Source: an uncultured Prevotellaceae bacterium
GTDB lineage: Bacteria; Bacteroidota; Bacteroidia; Bacteroidales; Bacteroidaceae
Direction of reading: 5' to 3'
DNA length: 64,000 bases
Assembly (NCBI GenBank): GCA_900316505.1
Contig: ONDH01000002.1
Location: 1 to 64,000, forward strand
In this document: positions 15,301 to 21,963 of the stretch, piece by piece
Numbering within the stretch: position 1 is the stretch's first letter
Layout of the letters: the number at the start of each line of letters is the position of its first letter
Program-made: the position numbers and the translations under genes
Notes under the pieces: generated by a model
Databases searched by the model: none
Seen by the model: only the letters and a program-made list of their open reading frames with translations
What the model was told of the DNA's origin: nothing

Positions 15301-17784
15301 CTTCTTCTCAGGGCGGCGCTTTTCTCCCAAACCCAATCGGGCAATTTCTGTCAGTGGCAAGGAGGAGTTGAAAGGTGTACAAGATGCCACATCCGTCACC
15401 TCGTAACCCGTTGACTCTTGTGCCTTCACTGAAATATAATAGGTGACGCCAAGTTGCAAGGTCTTTGGCAATAGAATAGAATCGCCAGAGGTGAAATAGC
15501 CTTCATACAACGTGTCTGAATTGTGTTTGATGGCGTATTGACCTTTCACCGTCACCTTCTCACGATTCAAGTCGAAAGCCTCCACCTTGAACGAGGCATC
15601 TTTTGCCAAGTCAGCCACATCGTCAACCCGCAAATCCAAGGCAAACTCACGCTTGCTGGCATTGACCGTCCATTCTGCATCATGACTTTCCCCTGCCACA
15701 TCCGTCACTGTTGCTTTGATACGGAAGCGTGTCACATCACTTCCGGGGGTCAGGTGTTCATCTGTCAGTGTGACAGGCACACGGAAATGTCCCTCATCAT
15801 CTGTTGTCAAGTCACCCTCCGTCATGTGAATCCAACGGGTTGAAAGCCACCAGCGCTTGAATTCTGCGGTTGCATATTCAACTGTATAGTGTACTTGCGC
15901 GCCTTGTACAGGAACGCCGGCAAACATCATGGCAGTACCCTCTGCCTCCAACACCTCACCAAAATGTCCTGTTTGTTTGCCGTCAAACGACACCTCGTAA
16001 GTTGGGCGCTTATACTCTTCCACTCTCACCGTTTGCGTTTCAGTGTAGTCATCAGCACTGACTCTCAAACGCAAGGCACCCACTTCGCAATCAGCTGGCA
16101 AAGCCACTTCAAAGGATGCTGTACCGAAATCATTGGTCACAAGATCCAATGTCTTCAGACGTTTGTTCTTCGCATCATCCACCATCAGTTTCAGTGTCCT
16201 GTCAGGCATCACTCTCACCTTGTCACCCTGCTGATAGTAGAAAATCACGGATGCCTGCACCGTCTGTCCTGGGCGATATATGCTTCGGTCAGTCATGATA
16301 CGGAAAGACATATGAGTATTAGGGCTATAAGGGTCGCGCCAGTTATTGACTTTTCTTTCCCATTCAGTAAAGTCGTCCTTGCTTCTGACGGCACGTACAT
16401 AGTAGTTTGCATCCAATTCCACCATGCCGTCGTCGCCCGTCACTTTCTCGCCATCAATGTCACGATCTTCCCATCCTTCCGTACGCTTATCCCTGTCGGG
16501 CAAATCATTGCGCCACTGCACTTTCACGCCCTTCAAGGGACGACCCGTTTCATTGTCAAGCACATACACATGATATGCGTTGCGGTCATTATCTGTCTTG
16601 ACAATGCGGATGGTGCTCACCTTGAACTCTGAGGCGCTGGTATCACCAATACCTTCTGCCACCATCACATATCTGCCAGGAGCCAGCTTCACGCTCGTCT
16701 CTGCATTCCCTTCCACAGGCAAATCCTTCGCTTTCCTTGCTAAATTCGTCGAATCCATCTCCAACGCAACCTCTTTCCTTTCCACCACATCGCCATTCAG
16801 AATCAGTTTTGTTGTACCATTCTTGTCCTGTGTTCTTCCCACATACTTACGCACTGTCACCGTGGCACGTTCGCAGTTCCAGAAATGCAGTCTGAGAGGA
16901 CAAGAGCGGTAAGCCATCAGATTGTCCACTCGCGACATGTTGACAGTAGGTCGGAGAAGCTCATCCAATGCCTTTTTCACCTCACTCTTCCTACGCGAAC
17001 CACCCACATTGTCCACTGCCCATTTCAGGAACGGGATGTCCTCGTCACGCCAAAGGTAAGAACTGCTATATTCGAGTGCCAAGTCAGCACCCACCTCCTC
17101 TTTCTTCAGTTCCATCAGCAACTGGTAGAGGCTGTCCTTATGCTGCTCATACGTCAGACTTCCATATTGAGCCTCCACATTTTTCTTCGCCTTCAGCCAT
17201 TTACTCTTCATCAAACCATAGGCATTCAGGTTGCCACGCTTACGGTAGATGTTGAAGGCCTTCTCGTATATCTCTGCCTTCTGTTCACTCCGCAAGGAGG
17301 CATTGTCTTCCAAGAAACGAATCAGCACCGACAGCATGTCATTTCCAAACAAATCGTTGTCTTTACCCTTCGATTCCATCAACACAGCATAGCCATTTGC
17401 TTTCGTTTGCGCCAAAGCCTCCATGTTGTCCAACACATGTGCATAATGCTCGTCACGTTTCACATCATAGTCATCACGCGTCTCCTCATCGTAGTCGGTG
17501 ATGTTCGTCCATTTCATCTCTTGATAGGCAGAACCCAACATTGCGTGCATCACACTTCTCTCCACAGGATCCTTCCTTCCACCCCAATCTTTTTCCAGTT
17601 GGGCGATGTTCTCCTTGAACGTGTCAGGATCTTTATCCGCTTCCCTCTGCACTTTCTCCAACGCGGATTTCACTTTGGAAGCAAAATCCGAGCCTTGAGC
17701 AAAAATATTCAGTATTCCCATTGACAGTAAAATAGTTAATACGGTAATAGATAGAAAACGATTGTTATTATTCATATTCGCCAA
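12307..17784 (-). CDS. Alpha-2-macroglobulin family protein, exported
   Basis: A very large (1825 aa) envelope protein with an N-terminal signal peptide ending near FAQG and no lipobox cysteine. The MG2 domain is marked by TDRSIYRPGQT and the central A2M domain by KKGNVSIQFTLPESL and EWQFMGFAHT. In the helical thioester region, where reactive members carry CxEQ, this protein reads around NPPVDDAIDF and has no CxEQ, so it probably does not trap proteases covalently. Bacterial A2Ms are thought to guard the periplasm against proteases. The gene stands alone with a clear promoter at 17832-17863. The first 400 residues, helical and charged, are a lineage-specific extension that I cannot assign. 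Confidence 0.9.
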   Translation of the reverse strand: MANMNNNNRFLSITVLTILLSMGILNIFAQGSDFASKVKSALEKVQREADKDPDTFKENIAQLEKDWGGRKDPVERSVMHAMLGSAYQEMKWTNITDYDEETRDDYDVKRDEHYAHVLDNMEALAQTKANGYAVLMESKGKDNDLFGNDMLSVLIRFLEDNASLRSEQKAEIYEKAFNIYRKRGNLNAYGLMKSKWLKAKKNVEAQYGSLTYEQHKDSLYQLLMELKKEEVGADLALEYSSSYLWRDEDIPFLKWAVDNVGGSRRKSEVKKALDELLRPTVNMSRVDNLMAYRSCPLRLHFWNCERATVTVRKYVGRTQDKNGTTKLILNGDVVERKEVALEMDSTNLARKAKDLPVEGNAETSVKLAPGRYVMVAEGIGDTSASEFKVSTIRIVKTDNDRNAYHVYVLDNETGRPLKGVKVQWRNDLPDRDKRTEGWEDRDIDGEKVTGDDGMVELDANYYVRAVRSKDDFTEWERKVNNWRDPYSPNTHMSFRIMTDRSIYRPGQTVQASVIFYYQQGDKVRVMPDRTLKLMVDDAKNKRLKTLDLVTNDFGTASFEVALPADCEVGALRLRVSADDYTETQTVRVEEYKRPTYEVSFDGKQTGHFGEVLEAEGTAMMFAGVPVQGAQVHYTVEYATAEFKRWWLSTRWIHMTEGDLTTDDEGHFRVPVTLTDEHLTPGSDVTRFRIKATVTDVAGESHDAEWTVNASKREFALDLRVDDVADLAKDASFKVEAFDLNREKVTVKGQYAIKHNSDTLYEGYFTSGDSILLPKTLQLGVTYYISVKAQESTGYEVTDVASCTPFNSSLPLTEIARLGLGEKRRPEKKEVEKDFLYTENSVFTEGGAVDLYFTTDETDAYVIYNVYNATGLIDHQVGVTDGTMKHLRLPYKKEWGEGIEVCVMYVRNGQFSRMSQTFSLVRPEKKLKLEWSTFRDKLQPGQQEQWSLTVTDKDGKRVSGAEMMAVLYDASLDRIYSHYWSFGLGFPRYIPNANVSCSDRFSFPSFSMSGPYSREHSYSRTYDMLNIFMHDRYLRMAGGKGAMMVYESRAMRVVADEDGMVMNAPEVMSAKMMSPEAETAPEEVVPEENFDKATIRENFAETAFFLPHLVSDKKGNVSIQFTLPESLTEWQFMGFAHTKDVDYGMLRAKAQARKEFMLRPNMPRFVRWGDNAVVASSIINQSEKDLNGAVRMRLLDPKTEEVVLTVEKAFAVEAGKTVGVDFNFDVKEEWTDLDCEIIAMSGNVSDGEKNHLPVLTTKKEMVEAVPYYIIGKADGSEVTKTMDLSKLYNGNSATATNRVLKVEYTDNPAWMCIEALRSVKNPPVDDAIDFSTSLYANSRLVDLMQTFPVLEKQENSADLKKRTERAELKLASLQNADGGWSWFKGMNSSFYTTLAVCGQLAKLPNPNAQVKKMLDAGMKYLDQYELKAYQKAKKNKVKIVPYDSDIRYLYVSAQMPNREVDSNVKKMREEYLSKLEKAPRDLTIFGVANTAYTLRAFGHAKSADKFVNFLKDYTVEKPGQGRFYATDAAYYSWMDYRIPTQIAAMQAIHQKDKNDPFLNEMQLWLISQKQVQKWDNPMNTIDVADFLLKVSPLETFHENKQPVLVVDGTELKEMDYGTINTERDELEGREANLLLEGNVLADTPEEVLKDGVQQLEVKKQTPGVSWGAAYATFLEDVGSLKLYATNELKIERKLYIQQAGSTKWEDFNPNQPLRVGDKVRIRHIITADRDMDFVRVSAQHPACLEPLRHLSGYQNMGGRGCYLSIHDSHFDMFFDWFTRGSSTVDMDYSIVRAGSYQVGVSTVECVYAKQFGGHTEGMKVNVKTNK

Positions 17785-17831
17785 TATTTTGATTTCACAA
17801 AAAAGATGCCAACGTTAGTTGGTTTTGGTGG

Positions 17832-17863
17832 CAAAAGTACATCCAAAATCCTTCTTCGCCAAA
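17832..17863 (-). promoter_or_regulatory. Promoter of the A2M-family gene
   Basis: On the - strand TTTG (17863-17860), 20 bases, then TACTTTTG (17839-17832), about 48 bases before the start codon. Confidence 0.7.
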
Positions 17864-17885
17864 ACTTTGGTATTAAAAAAACAAA

Positions 17886-17908
17886 AAAGAGGGCTTTTTG
17901 CCCCCTTT
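17886..17908 (-). terminator. Terminator of the uronate operon
   Basis: AAAG-GGGC pairs with GCCC-CTTT around a TTTTT loop with one mismatch. On the - strand a long T run (TTTTTTGTTTTTTT) follows. It comes directly after the stop of the epimerase gene. Confidence 0.8.
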
Positions 17909-17909
17909 C

Positions 17910-18968
17910 CTATTGATAAAACTCTGAATACCATTCTGCAAATGCTCTTAAGCCATCACGCAGCGAAGTGGAAGGTTTGAAACCGAAATCCCGTTCCAGC
18001 GCGGAGGTATCAGCATAAGTGGTCGGCACATCGCCTGGTTGCATGGGAACCAATTGCTTGTGGGCATCGAAGTCATAATCTTCGGGCAACACTTTAGCGC
18101 GAATCAGTTCCTGTTGCAGAATATCCACAAAGTTCAGCAAGTTTTCAGGACTGTTGTTTCCGATGTTATACACCGCATAAGGAGGAAGTGGCAATCCATC
18201 CTCACCTTGCTTCTTCTCAGGCGCTCCCTGCATGATGCGCACCACACCCTCCACGATGTCATCCACATACGTAAAGTCGCGCATGCAGTTGCCATAGTTG
18301 AAAATCTGGATGGTGTCGCCCTTCACCAGCTTGTTCGTGAATCCGAAATAAGCCATGTCGGGGCGTCCTGCAGGACCATACACCGTGAAGAAGCGCAAAC
18401 CCGTCGATGGGATGTTGTAGAGTTTGCTGTAAGCATGCGCCATCAGTTCATTGCTCTTCTTCGTGGCAGCATACAGACTCACAGGATTATCCACCTTGTC
18501 GTCAGTCGAATACGGCACCTTCTTGTTCGAGCCATACACACTTGACGAACTGGCATACACCAGATGTTCCACAGGATAGTTCCTGCATGCCTCCAAAATG
18601 TTGTAGAAGCCAATCAGGTTCGACTGGATGTAAGCGTCAGGATTCGTGATGCTGTAACGCACACCTGCCTGAGCAGCAAGGTTCACCACCACGGCTGGCT
18701 TGTACTGCTCGAAGATGCCGTCAATCGTTGCCTTGTCGGCAATGTCACCCTTGATGAATTGATAATTGACGCCTTCAGGCTTGGCAGCCTCCAATTCCTT
18801 CAATCTGTACTCCTTCAGACTTACATCATAGTAGTCATTCATGTTGTCGATGCCCACAATTGTGGCACCCTTCACATCTTTAAACAGACGCTTCACCAAG
18901 TTCGAACCGATGAACCCTGCCGAACCTGTCACAAGGATTGCCTTGTTATCTAAACTTATCTTTTCCAT
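17910..18968 (-). CDS. UDP-glucuronate 4-epimerase (SDR family)
   Basis: An NAD-dependent extended SDR of 352 aa. The dinucleotide-binding loop is GSAGFIG (residues 15-21) and the catalytic pair is Y166 and K170 (YAATK). The downstream signature RFFTVYGPAGRPDMA is typical of enzymes that interconvert UDP-glucuronate and UDP-galacturonate. The start is placed at MEKISLD (18968); three codons further upstream is also possible. It is the last gene of a - strand unit that begins with a uronate-kinase-like gene, 27 bases after the nucleotidyltransferase, and is closed by a strong terminator. UDP-glucose 4-epimerase activity is less likely. Confidence 0.88.
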   Translation of the reverse strand: MEKISLDNKAILVTGSAGFIGSNLVKRLFKDVKGATIVGIDNMNDYYDVSLKEYRLKELEAAKPEGVNYQFIKGDIADKATIDGIFEQYKPAVVVNLAAQAGVRYSITNPDAYIQSNLIGFYNILEACRNYPVEHLVYASSSSVYGSNKKVPYSTDDKVDNPVSLYAATKKSNELMAHAYSKLYNIPSTGLRFFTVYGPAGRPDMAYFGFTNKLVKGDTIQIFNYGNCMRDFTYVDDIVEGVVRIMQGAPEKKQGEDGLPLPPYAVYNIGNNSPENLLNFVDILQQELIRAKVLPEDYDFDAHKQLVPMQPGDVPTTYADTSALERDFGFKPSTSLRDGLRAFAEWYSEFYQ

Positions 18969-18995
18969 AATCCACATTTATTACATACTGAAGCA

Positions 18996-19727
18996 TTATC
19001 CGAATCTCCTCACAGCCTCCTCATACGTGTCCAGACTTCCGATATCGAACCTTCCTGCCGACATCTTCCATGCATGCATTACCGTATGTTCCACCATGTA
19101 ATGCGCCAAATTGCCCGGAGCATCCTTTCCGCACCCGTTCTCCACAGCATGACGCACCAAATCGAGGTCTCTCTTCTTATATATATAGAAAGGAGGCACT
19201 GCCCAATGCGACTTTGGCACTTGAGGTTTCTCCTCCATACCCAGCACCTTCATCTCCGCATCCAATTCCACCACACCCGTCCTTTGCAGTTTCGCCAATT
19301 CGGGTTGCTCATGGCACATGATGCACGAAGTTCCTTTTTCTTCTGCAAAGTCCACAAATTCTTTGAACGAGAAGAACAGCAGGTTATCTGCAGCCACCAC
19401 CAACATGTCATCATCTATTTGCAACTTCTCCATTGCATATAGCAAATCACACACAGCACCAAGCCTTGTCTCGTTTGTTTCCGTACCATCATCCACAATC
19501 GTGACAGGCTTCGCATAGTTCTGTGCCGCCTTCCATTCCTCAAAAATCGGAGCAAACTTATGATTCGTGATGATGATATGCTCATCAATCTCCGGAATCC
19601 CGTCGATGTCATCCAACATCCTGCCCAAGATAGTGCTCTCCCCTATCTTCAGCAATGGCTTCGGAAAGTTCTTCGTCAACTCCCCCAACCTCGTGGCATA
19701 TCCTGCCGCAATAACAATATTCTTCAC
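18996..19727 (-). CDS. Sugar-phosphate nucleotidyltransferase
   Basis: A 243-aa NTP-transferase fold protein. The N-terminal signature is IAAGYATRL, then FPKPLL, the lysine-containing motif that binds the sugar phosphate. DNLL holds the aspartate expected to bind metal. This is a compact catalytic domain with no left-handed beta-helix or acyltransferase extension. The start is GTG at 19727, immediately downstream of the inverted arm at 19743. Between a GHMP sugar kinase and a UDP-uronate epimerase, the simplest role is UTP + uronate-1-phosphate to UDP-uronate. The sugar and nucleotide are inferred from context, not from sequence. Confidence 0.82.
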   Translation of the reverse strand: MKNIVIAAGYATRLGELTKNFPKPLLKIGESTILGRMLDDIDGIPEIDEHIIITNHKFAPIFEEWKAAQNYAKPVTIVDDGTETNETRLGAVCDLLYAMEKLQIDDDMLVVAADNLLFFSFKEFVDFAEEKGTSCIMCHEQPELAKLQRTGVVELDAEMKVLGMEEKPQVPKSHWAVPPFYIYKKRDLDLVRHAVENGCGKDAPGNLAHYMVEHTVMHAWKMSAGRFDIGSLDTYEEAVRRFG

Positions 19728-19742
19728 TTTTATTAAATTGAA

Positions 19743-19768
19743 AATTGAGAATTGAGAATTGAGAATTA
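19743..19768. repeat. Inverted arm 1 flanking the four-helix-bundle gene
   Basis: Forward strand AATTGAG in tandem (7-base unit, about four units, ending AATTA). It is complementary to the arm at 20211-20243, so in the - strand transcript both could pair and loop out the 19808-20167 gene. Confidence 0.7.
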
Positions 19769-19807
19769 TTTTAAATAACGTGAATTTTCAACATCTTTGG
19801 AGTAAAA

Positions 19808-20167
19808 TTATTTTCCTTCATCAGTTACTTTCAAGCTCTTGATGATAGACGTTAGAAGCTTTATCAACTCAGAGCAATCTGTGTCAATCGATTCATACTG
19901 TTTATCGTCTATATAATCTGTTGCATGAAGAAGATCTAGCCAATAGGCTGTTTCATCAGCCTCTTTCAATGCTATATTCAATTTATTTAGAAAGTCCATA
20001 CGCGATTGGGCGTTTCGGCTCTCCCTTGTATTTGCGCCAATACTTGTTCCACTTCGCAACAGTTGTTTAGACATCACATATTCCCGTTTCTGCTCCACGA
20101 GATATCTGTAACAACCGATAACACGTATCGCAAAATCCTTACTTTTCTCCTGTATCGCATTTGCCAT
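19808..20167 (-). CDS. Four-helix-bundle protein (23S rRNA IVS / S23 family)
   Basis: This 119-aa all-helical protein has the family hallmarks: an N-terminal SKDFAIRVI helix, SKQLLRSGTSIGANTRES, then KLNIALKEADETAYWL. The family was first seen as the protein encoded in intervening sequences of 23S rRNA; relatives serve as accessory proteins of diversity-generating retroelements. Its own role is unknown. Here it sits between the kinase and nucleotidyltransferase genes of a sugar operon on the same strand, and is bracketed by inverted AATTCTC-type arms. It looks like an inserted cassette rather than an original part of the operon. Confidence 0.88.
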   Translation of the reverse strand: MANAIQEKSKDFAIRVIGCYRYLVEQKREYVMSKQLLRSGTSIGANTRESRNAQSRMDFLNKLNIALKEADETAYWLDLLHATDYIDDKQYESIDTDCSELIKLLTSIIKSLKVTDEGK

Positions 20168-20210
20168 AGTTCCTATTTAAAAATTATCATTTACCAACAC
20201 TCCGCATGGC

Positions 20211-20243
20211 AATTATCAATTCTCAATTGTCAATTCTCAATTA
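20211..20243. repeat. Inverted arm 2 flanking the four-helix-bundle gene
   Basis: Forward strand repeats AATTATC, AATTCTC, AATTGTC, AATTCTC, then AATTATC: a 7-base periodicity complementary to arm 1 with about three mismatches in 32 bases. It overlaps the stop codon of the kinase gene (20237-20239), so the insertion boundary is right at that gene's end. Confidence 0.7.
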
Positions 20244-21385
20244 TCTAAGAATCTCGCGCCATCATCAGGCTTCACAAAATAGCACTTGAAGGTCTTTTCG
20301 TATTCGGGGAACTGTTCCAGATAGCGGGCAGTGAGTTCCTTCTCAATCTGCTCCTTGTAGGCAGGATCGACAATCGCGATGCAGGCGCCTTTGAAACCGG
20401 CACCGCTGAAACGTCCACCCCAAATGCCGGGCAACGTGCGCATGATATCGTAAATGGCAATCAGTTCAGGGCTTCCACACTCGTAGTTATGGATGGAACT
20501 CTCACAAGAATCGAAACTCAACTTGCCGAAAAGTTTCAAGTTGCCCGTTTCCCATGCCGTCACACCCTGTCGTACACGGCGATACTCGCTGTAGAAATGC
20601 TCCGCACGACGGGCAAACCTCGCAGGCATCGCAATCTTCGTCTTGTCAAATGTCGCCTTCGGAATGTCACGCAGGAACGTCTTGTCAAACGCCTTTAGAG
20701 GTTGATCCGTGTATGCCAGCATGTTCCATGCAGCGGTCTTGCACTCATACACGCGCAGGTTGTAATCGCTGTTCACCAAACTCCTCGTCAAGCCTGAAAA
20801 GAAAATGCCCAATTCAAACTCAGGCATGTCGGGGTTCTTCTTGATGACACGATATTCATTGCTGTCACAATCCAAGAAAAGAAGCCCATCCTTTTTACCC
20901 AACGCGATGCATGCTTGATCCAGCAGGCCATTGTTCAGCCCGATATACTCACGCTCAGCCTCCGAAGCAATCTGCACCACCTCAAACGGCCGCAATGTGA
21001 TTCCGTTCGCCTTCGCAAATGCCATCACATAGGCAATCAGCACTGCAGCGCTCGACGACAATCCACCCACAGGCAGACTTCCCTGAATCACGCCATCAAC
21101 TCCCCTCTTCAACTCAAACCTTTTCCGCAACGCATACTTCGCACCACGGGCATAGTCACCCCAATGGTGCTCCTTCACCTGTGTGGGCGCATCAAGCTCA
21201 AAATCCACCTCACCCTCAAACGAGCGAGAAGCCAGATGCACATGTGCGTCCTCCCTCACGTTGAACCACAAGTCCACACCCTTATTGATGGCGAAACCAG
21301 TCACCAACCCATGTTGGTGATCCACATGCGCCCCCAGCGGACAGACTCTGTACGGCGAATAGATATGATACTGATATTCCTTCAT
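20237..21385 (-). CDS. GHMP sugar kinase, galacturonokinase-like
   Basis: A 382-aa GHMP kinase usually annotated as galactokinase. The sugar-binding motif differs from galactokinase: it reads PLGAHVDHQHG (G18-A19-H20-V21-D22-H23-Q24) where GalK has GEHTDYN. The ATP loop is GGLSSSAA (from G107). From memory, GAH(I/V)DHQ with PYRICPLG upstream, plus SGAGF near the C-terminus, matches plant galacturonokinase. With a nucleotidyltransferase and UDP-GlcA 4-epimerase in the same unit, the likely reaction is D-galacturonate (or glucuronate) + ATP to the 1-phosphate. The start at 21385 is just downstream of a promoter, so a 61-residue upstream extension is rejected. A galactokinase remains possible. 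Confidence 0.78.
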   Translation of the reverse strand: MKEYQYHIYSPYRVCPLGAHVDHQHGLVTGFAINKGVDLWFNVREDAHVHLASRSFEGEVDFELDAPTQVKEHHWGDYARGAKYALRKRFELKRGVDGVIQGSLPVGGLSSSAAVLIAYVMAFAKANGITLRPFEVVQIASEAEREYIGLNNGLLDQACIALGKKDGLLFLDCDSNEYRVIKKNPDMPEFELGIFFSGLTRSLVNSDYNLRVYECKTAAWNMLAYTDQPLKAFDKTFLRDIPKATFDKTKIAMPARFARRAEHFYSEYRRVRQGVTAWETGNLKLFGKLSFDSCESSIHNYECGSPELIAIYDIMRTLPGIWGGRFSGAGFKGACIAIVDPAYKEQIEKELTARYLEQFPEYEKTFKCYFVKPDDGARFLDN

Positions 21386-21411
21386 GTTCTTTCTTATTTT
21401 GCTTTGGATTG

Positions 21412-21443
21412 CAAAGTTAACACTTTTCTTCATACCCACCAAA
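21412..21443 (-). promoter_or_regulatory. Promoter of the uronate kinase operon
   Basis: On the - strand TTTG (21443-21440), 20 bases, then TAACTTTG (21419-21412), 26 bases before the start codon at 21385. Confidence 0.75.
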
Positions 21444-21534
21444 TTCTTTCGAAAAATCTCACTTCTGCCAAAGGATATTCTTATTCCCATGTAGAAGCCT
21501 TTCTCAAAGAAGATGAAAAAAACAGGGAAAATTG

Positions 21535-21564
21535 TTGTGATGTAAAGAAAAATGTGTATCTTTG
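21535..21564 (+). promoter_or_regulatory. Promoter 1 upstream of the NRPS region
   Basis: TTG at 21535-21537, 19 bases, then TATCTTTG at 21557-21564. It is divergent from the kinase promoter. The next 190 bases hold only short open frames. Confidence 0.6.
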
Positions 21565-21692
21565 CCACATCAAATGACTACACAATCGAAAACCTTCAAT
21601 CTCCAAGGGACGATACTGGCTAAGAAAAACAAAAGAAGTTTGACTTTCATCCACCGCTCAGTATCAAAATAGAATATAGACCAAGACCTACA

Positions 21693-21945
21693 ATGAAATA
21701 TCGGTTTATTTATATCTTTGCGGCATTGTTTCTCATCGTTGGTATAAGACCAAGGGGTGGAGAAATTGGTGTTCGATGCCACTAATCTGACCTACCTTTC
21801 CAGTAGTGGAGTCCGTGTCATTCTTTACTGCAAGAAATACCTGAGCAACAATCTCGAGATTGTATTCGTGAACTGTAACGAGGATATTCTTGACGTGCTT
21901 GACTTTGTCGGTGTACGCCCCTACATTACCTTTATCAATCAATAG
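21693..21945 (+). pseudogene. Remnant of a STAS-domain (anti-sigma antagonist) gene
   Basis: Frame 21757-21945 (GTG start, 62 aa) encodes the C-terminal two thirds of a STAS domain: LVFDATNLTYLSSSGVRVIL, with the SSSG turn normally carrying the phospho-acceptor Ser, then LEIVFVNC and a final helix. The first strands of the roughly 100-aa fold are missing; the frame is closed by TAA at 21745. A second frame from 21693 (MKYRFIYIFAALFLIVG) looks like the start of an unrelated membrane or signal sequence and runs into the STAS DNA out of frame, ending at 21785. This suggests a deletion that fused two gene ends just before the NRPS. A short expressed peptide cannot be excluded. Confidence 0.6.
21713..21720 (+). 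promoter_or_regulatory. Possible -7 box, promoter 2 before the NRPS
   Basis: TATCTTTG matches the -7 consensus, but no TTTG is found at the right distance and it lies within a short open frame. Confidence 0.3.
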
Positions 21946-21963
21946 TTCAACATATTATCATAT

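Noticed and set aside
20237..21385. Plain galactokinase call
   Set aside because: The GEHTDYN motif is replaced by GAHVDHQ and the operon context is uronic acid, not Leloir genes; kept only as an alternative.
21386..21568. 61-residue N-terminal extension of the kinase
   Set aside because: It contains the promoter at 21412-21443 and does not match the GHMP fold, which starts at MKEYQYH.
21574..21672. 32-aa open frame after promoter 1
   Set aside because: No recognisable features; likely chance, though a leader peptide cannot be excluded.
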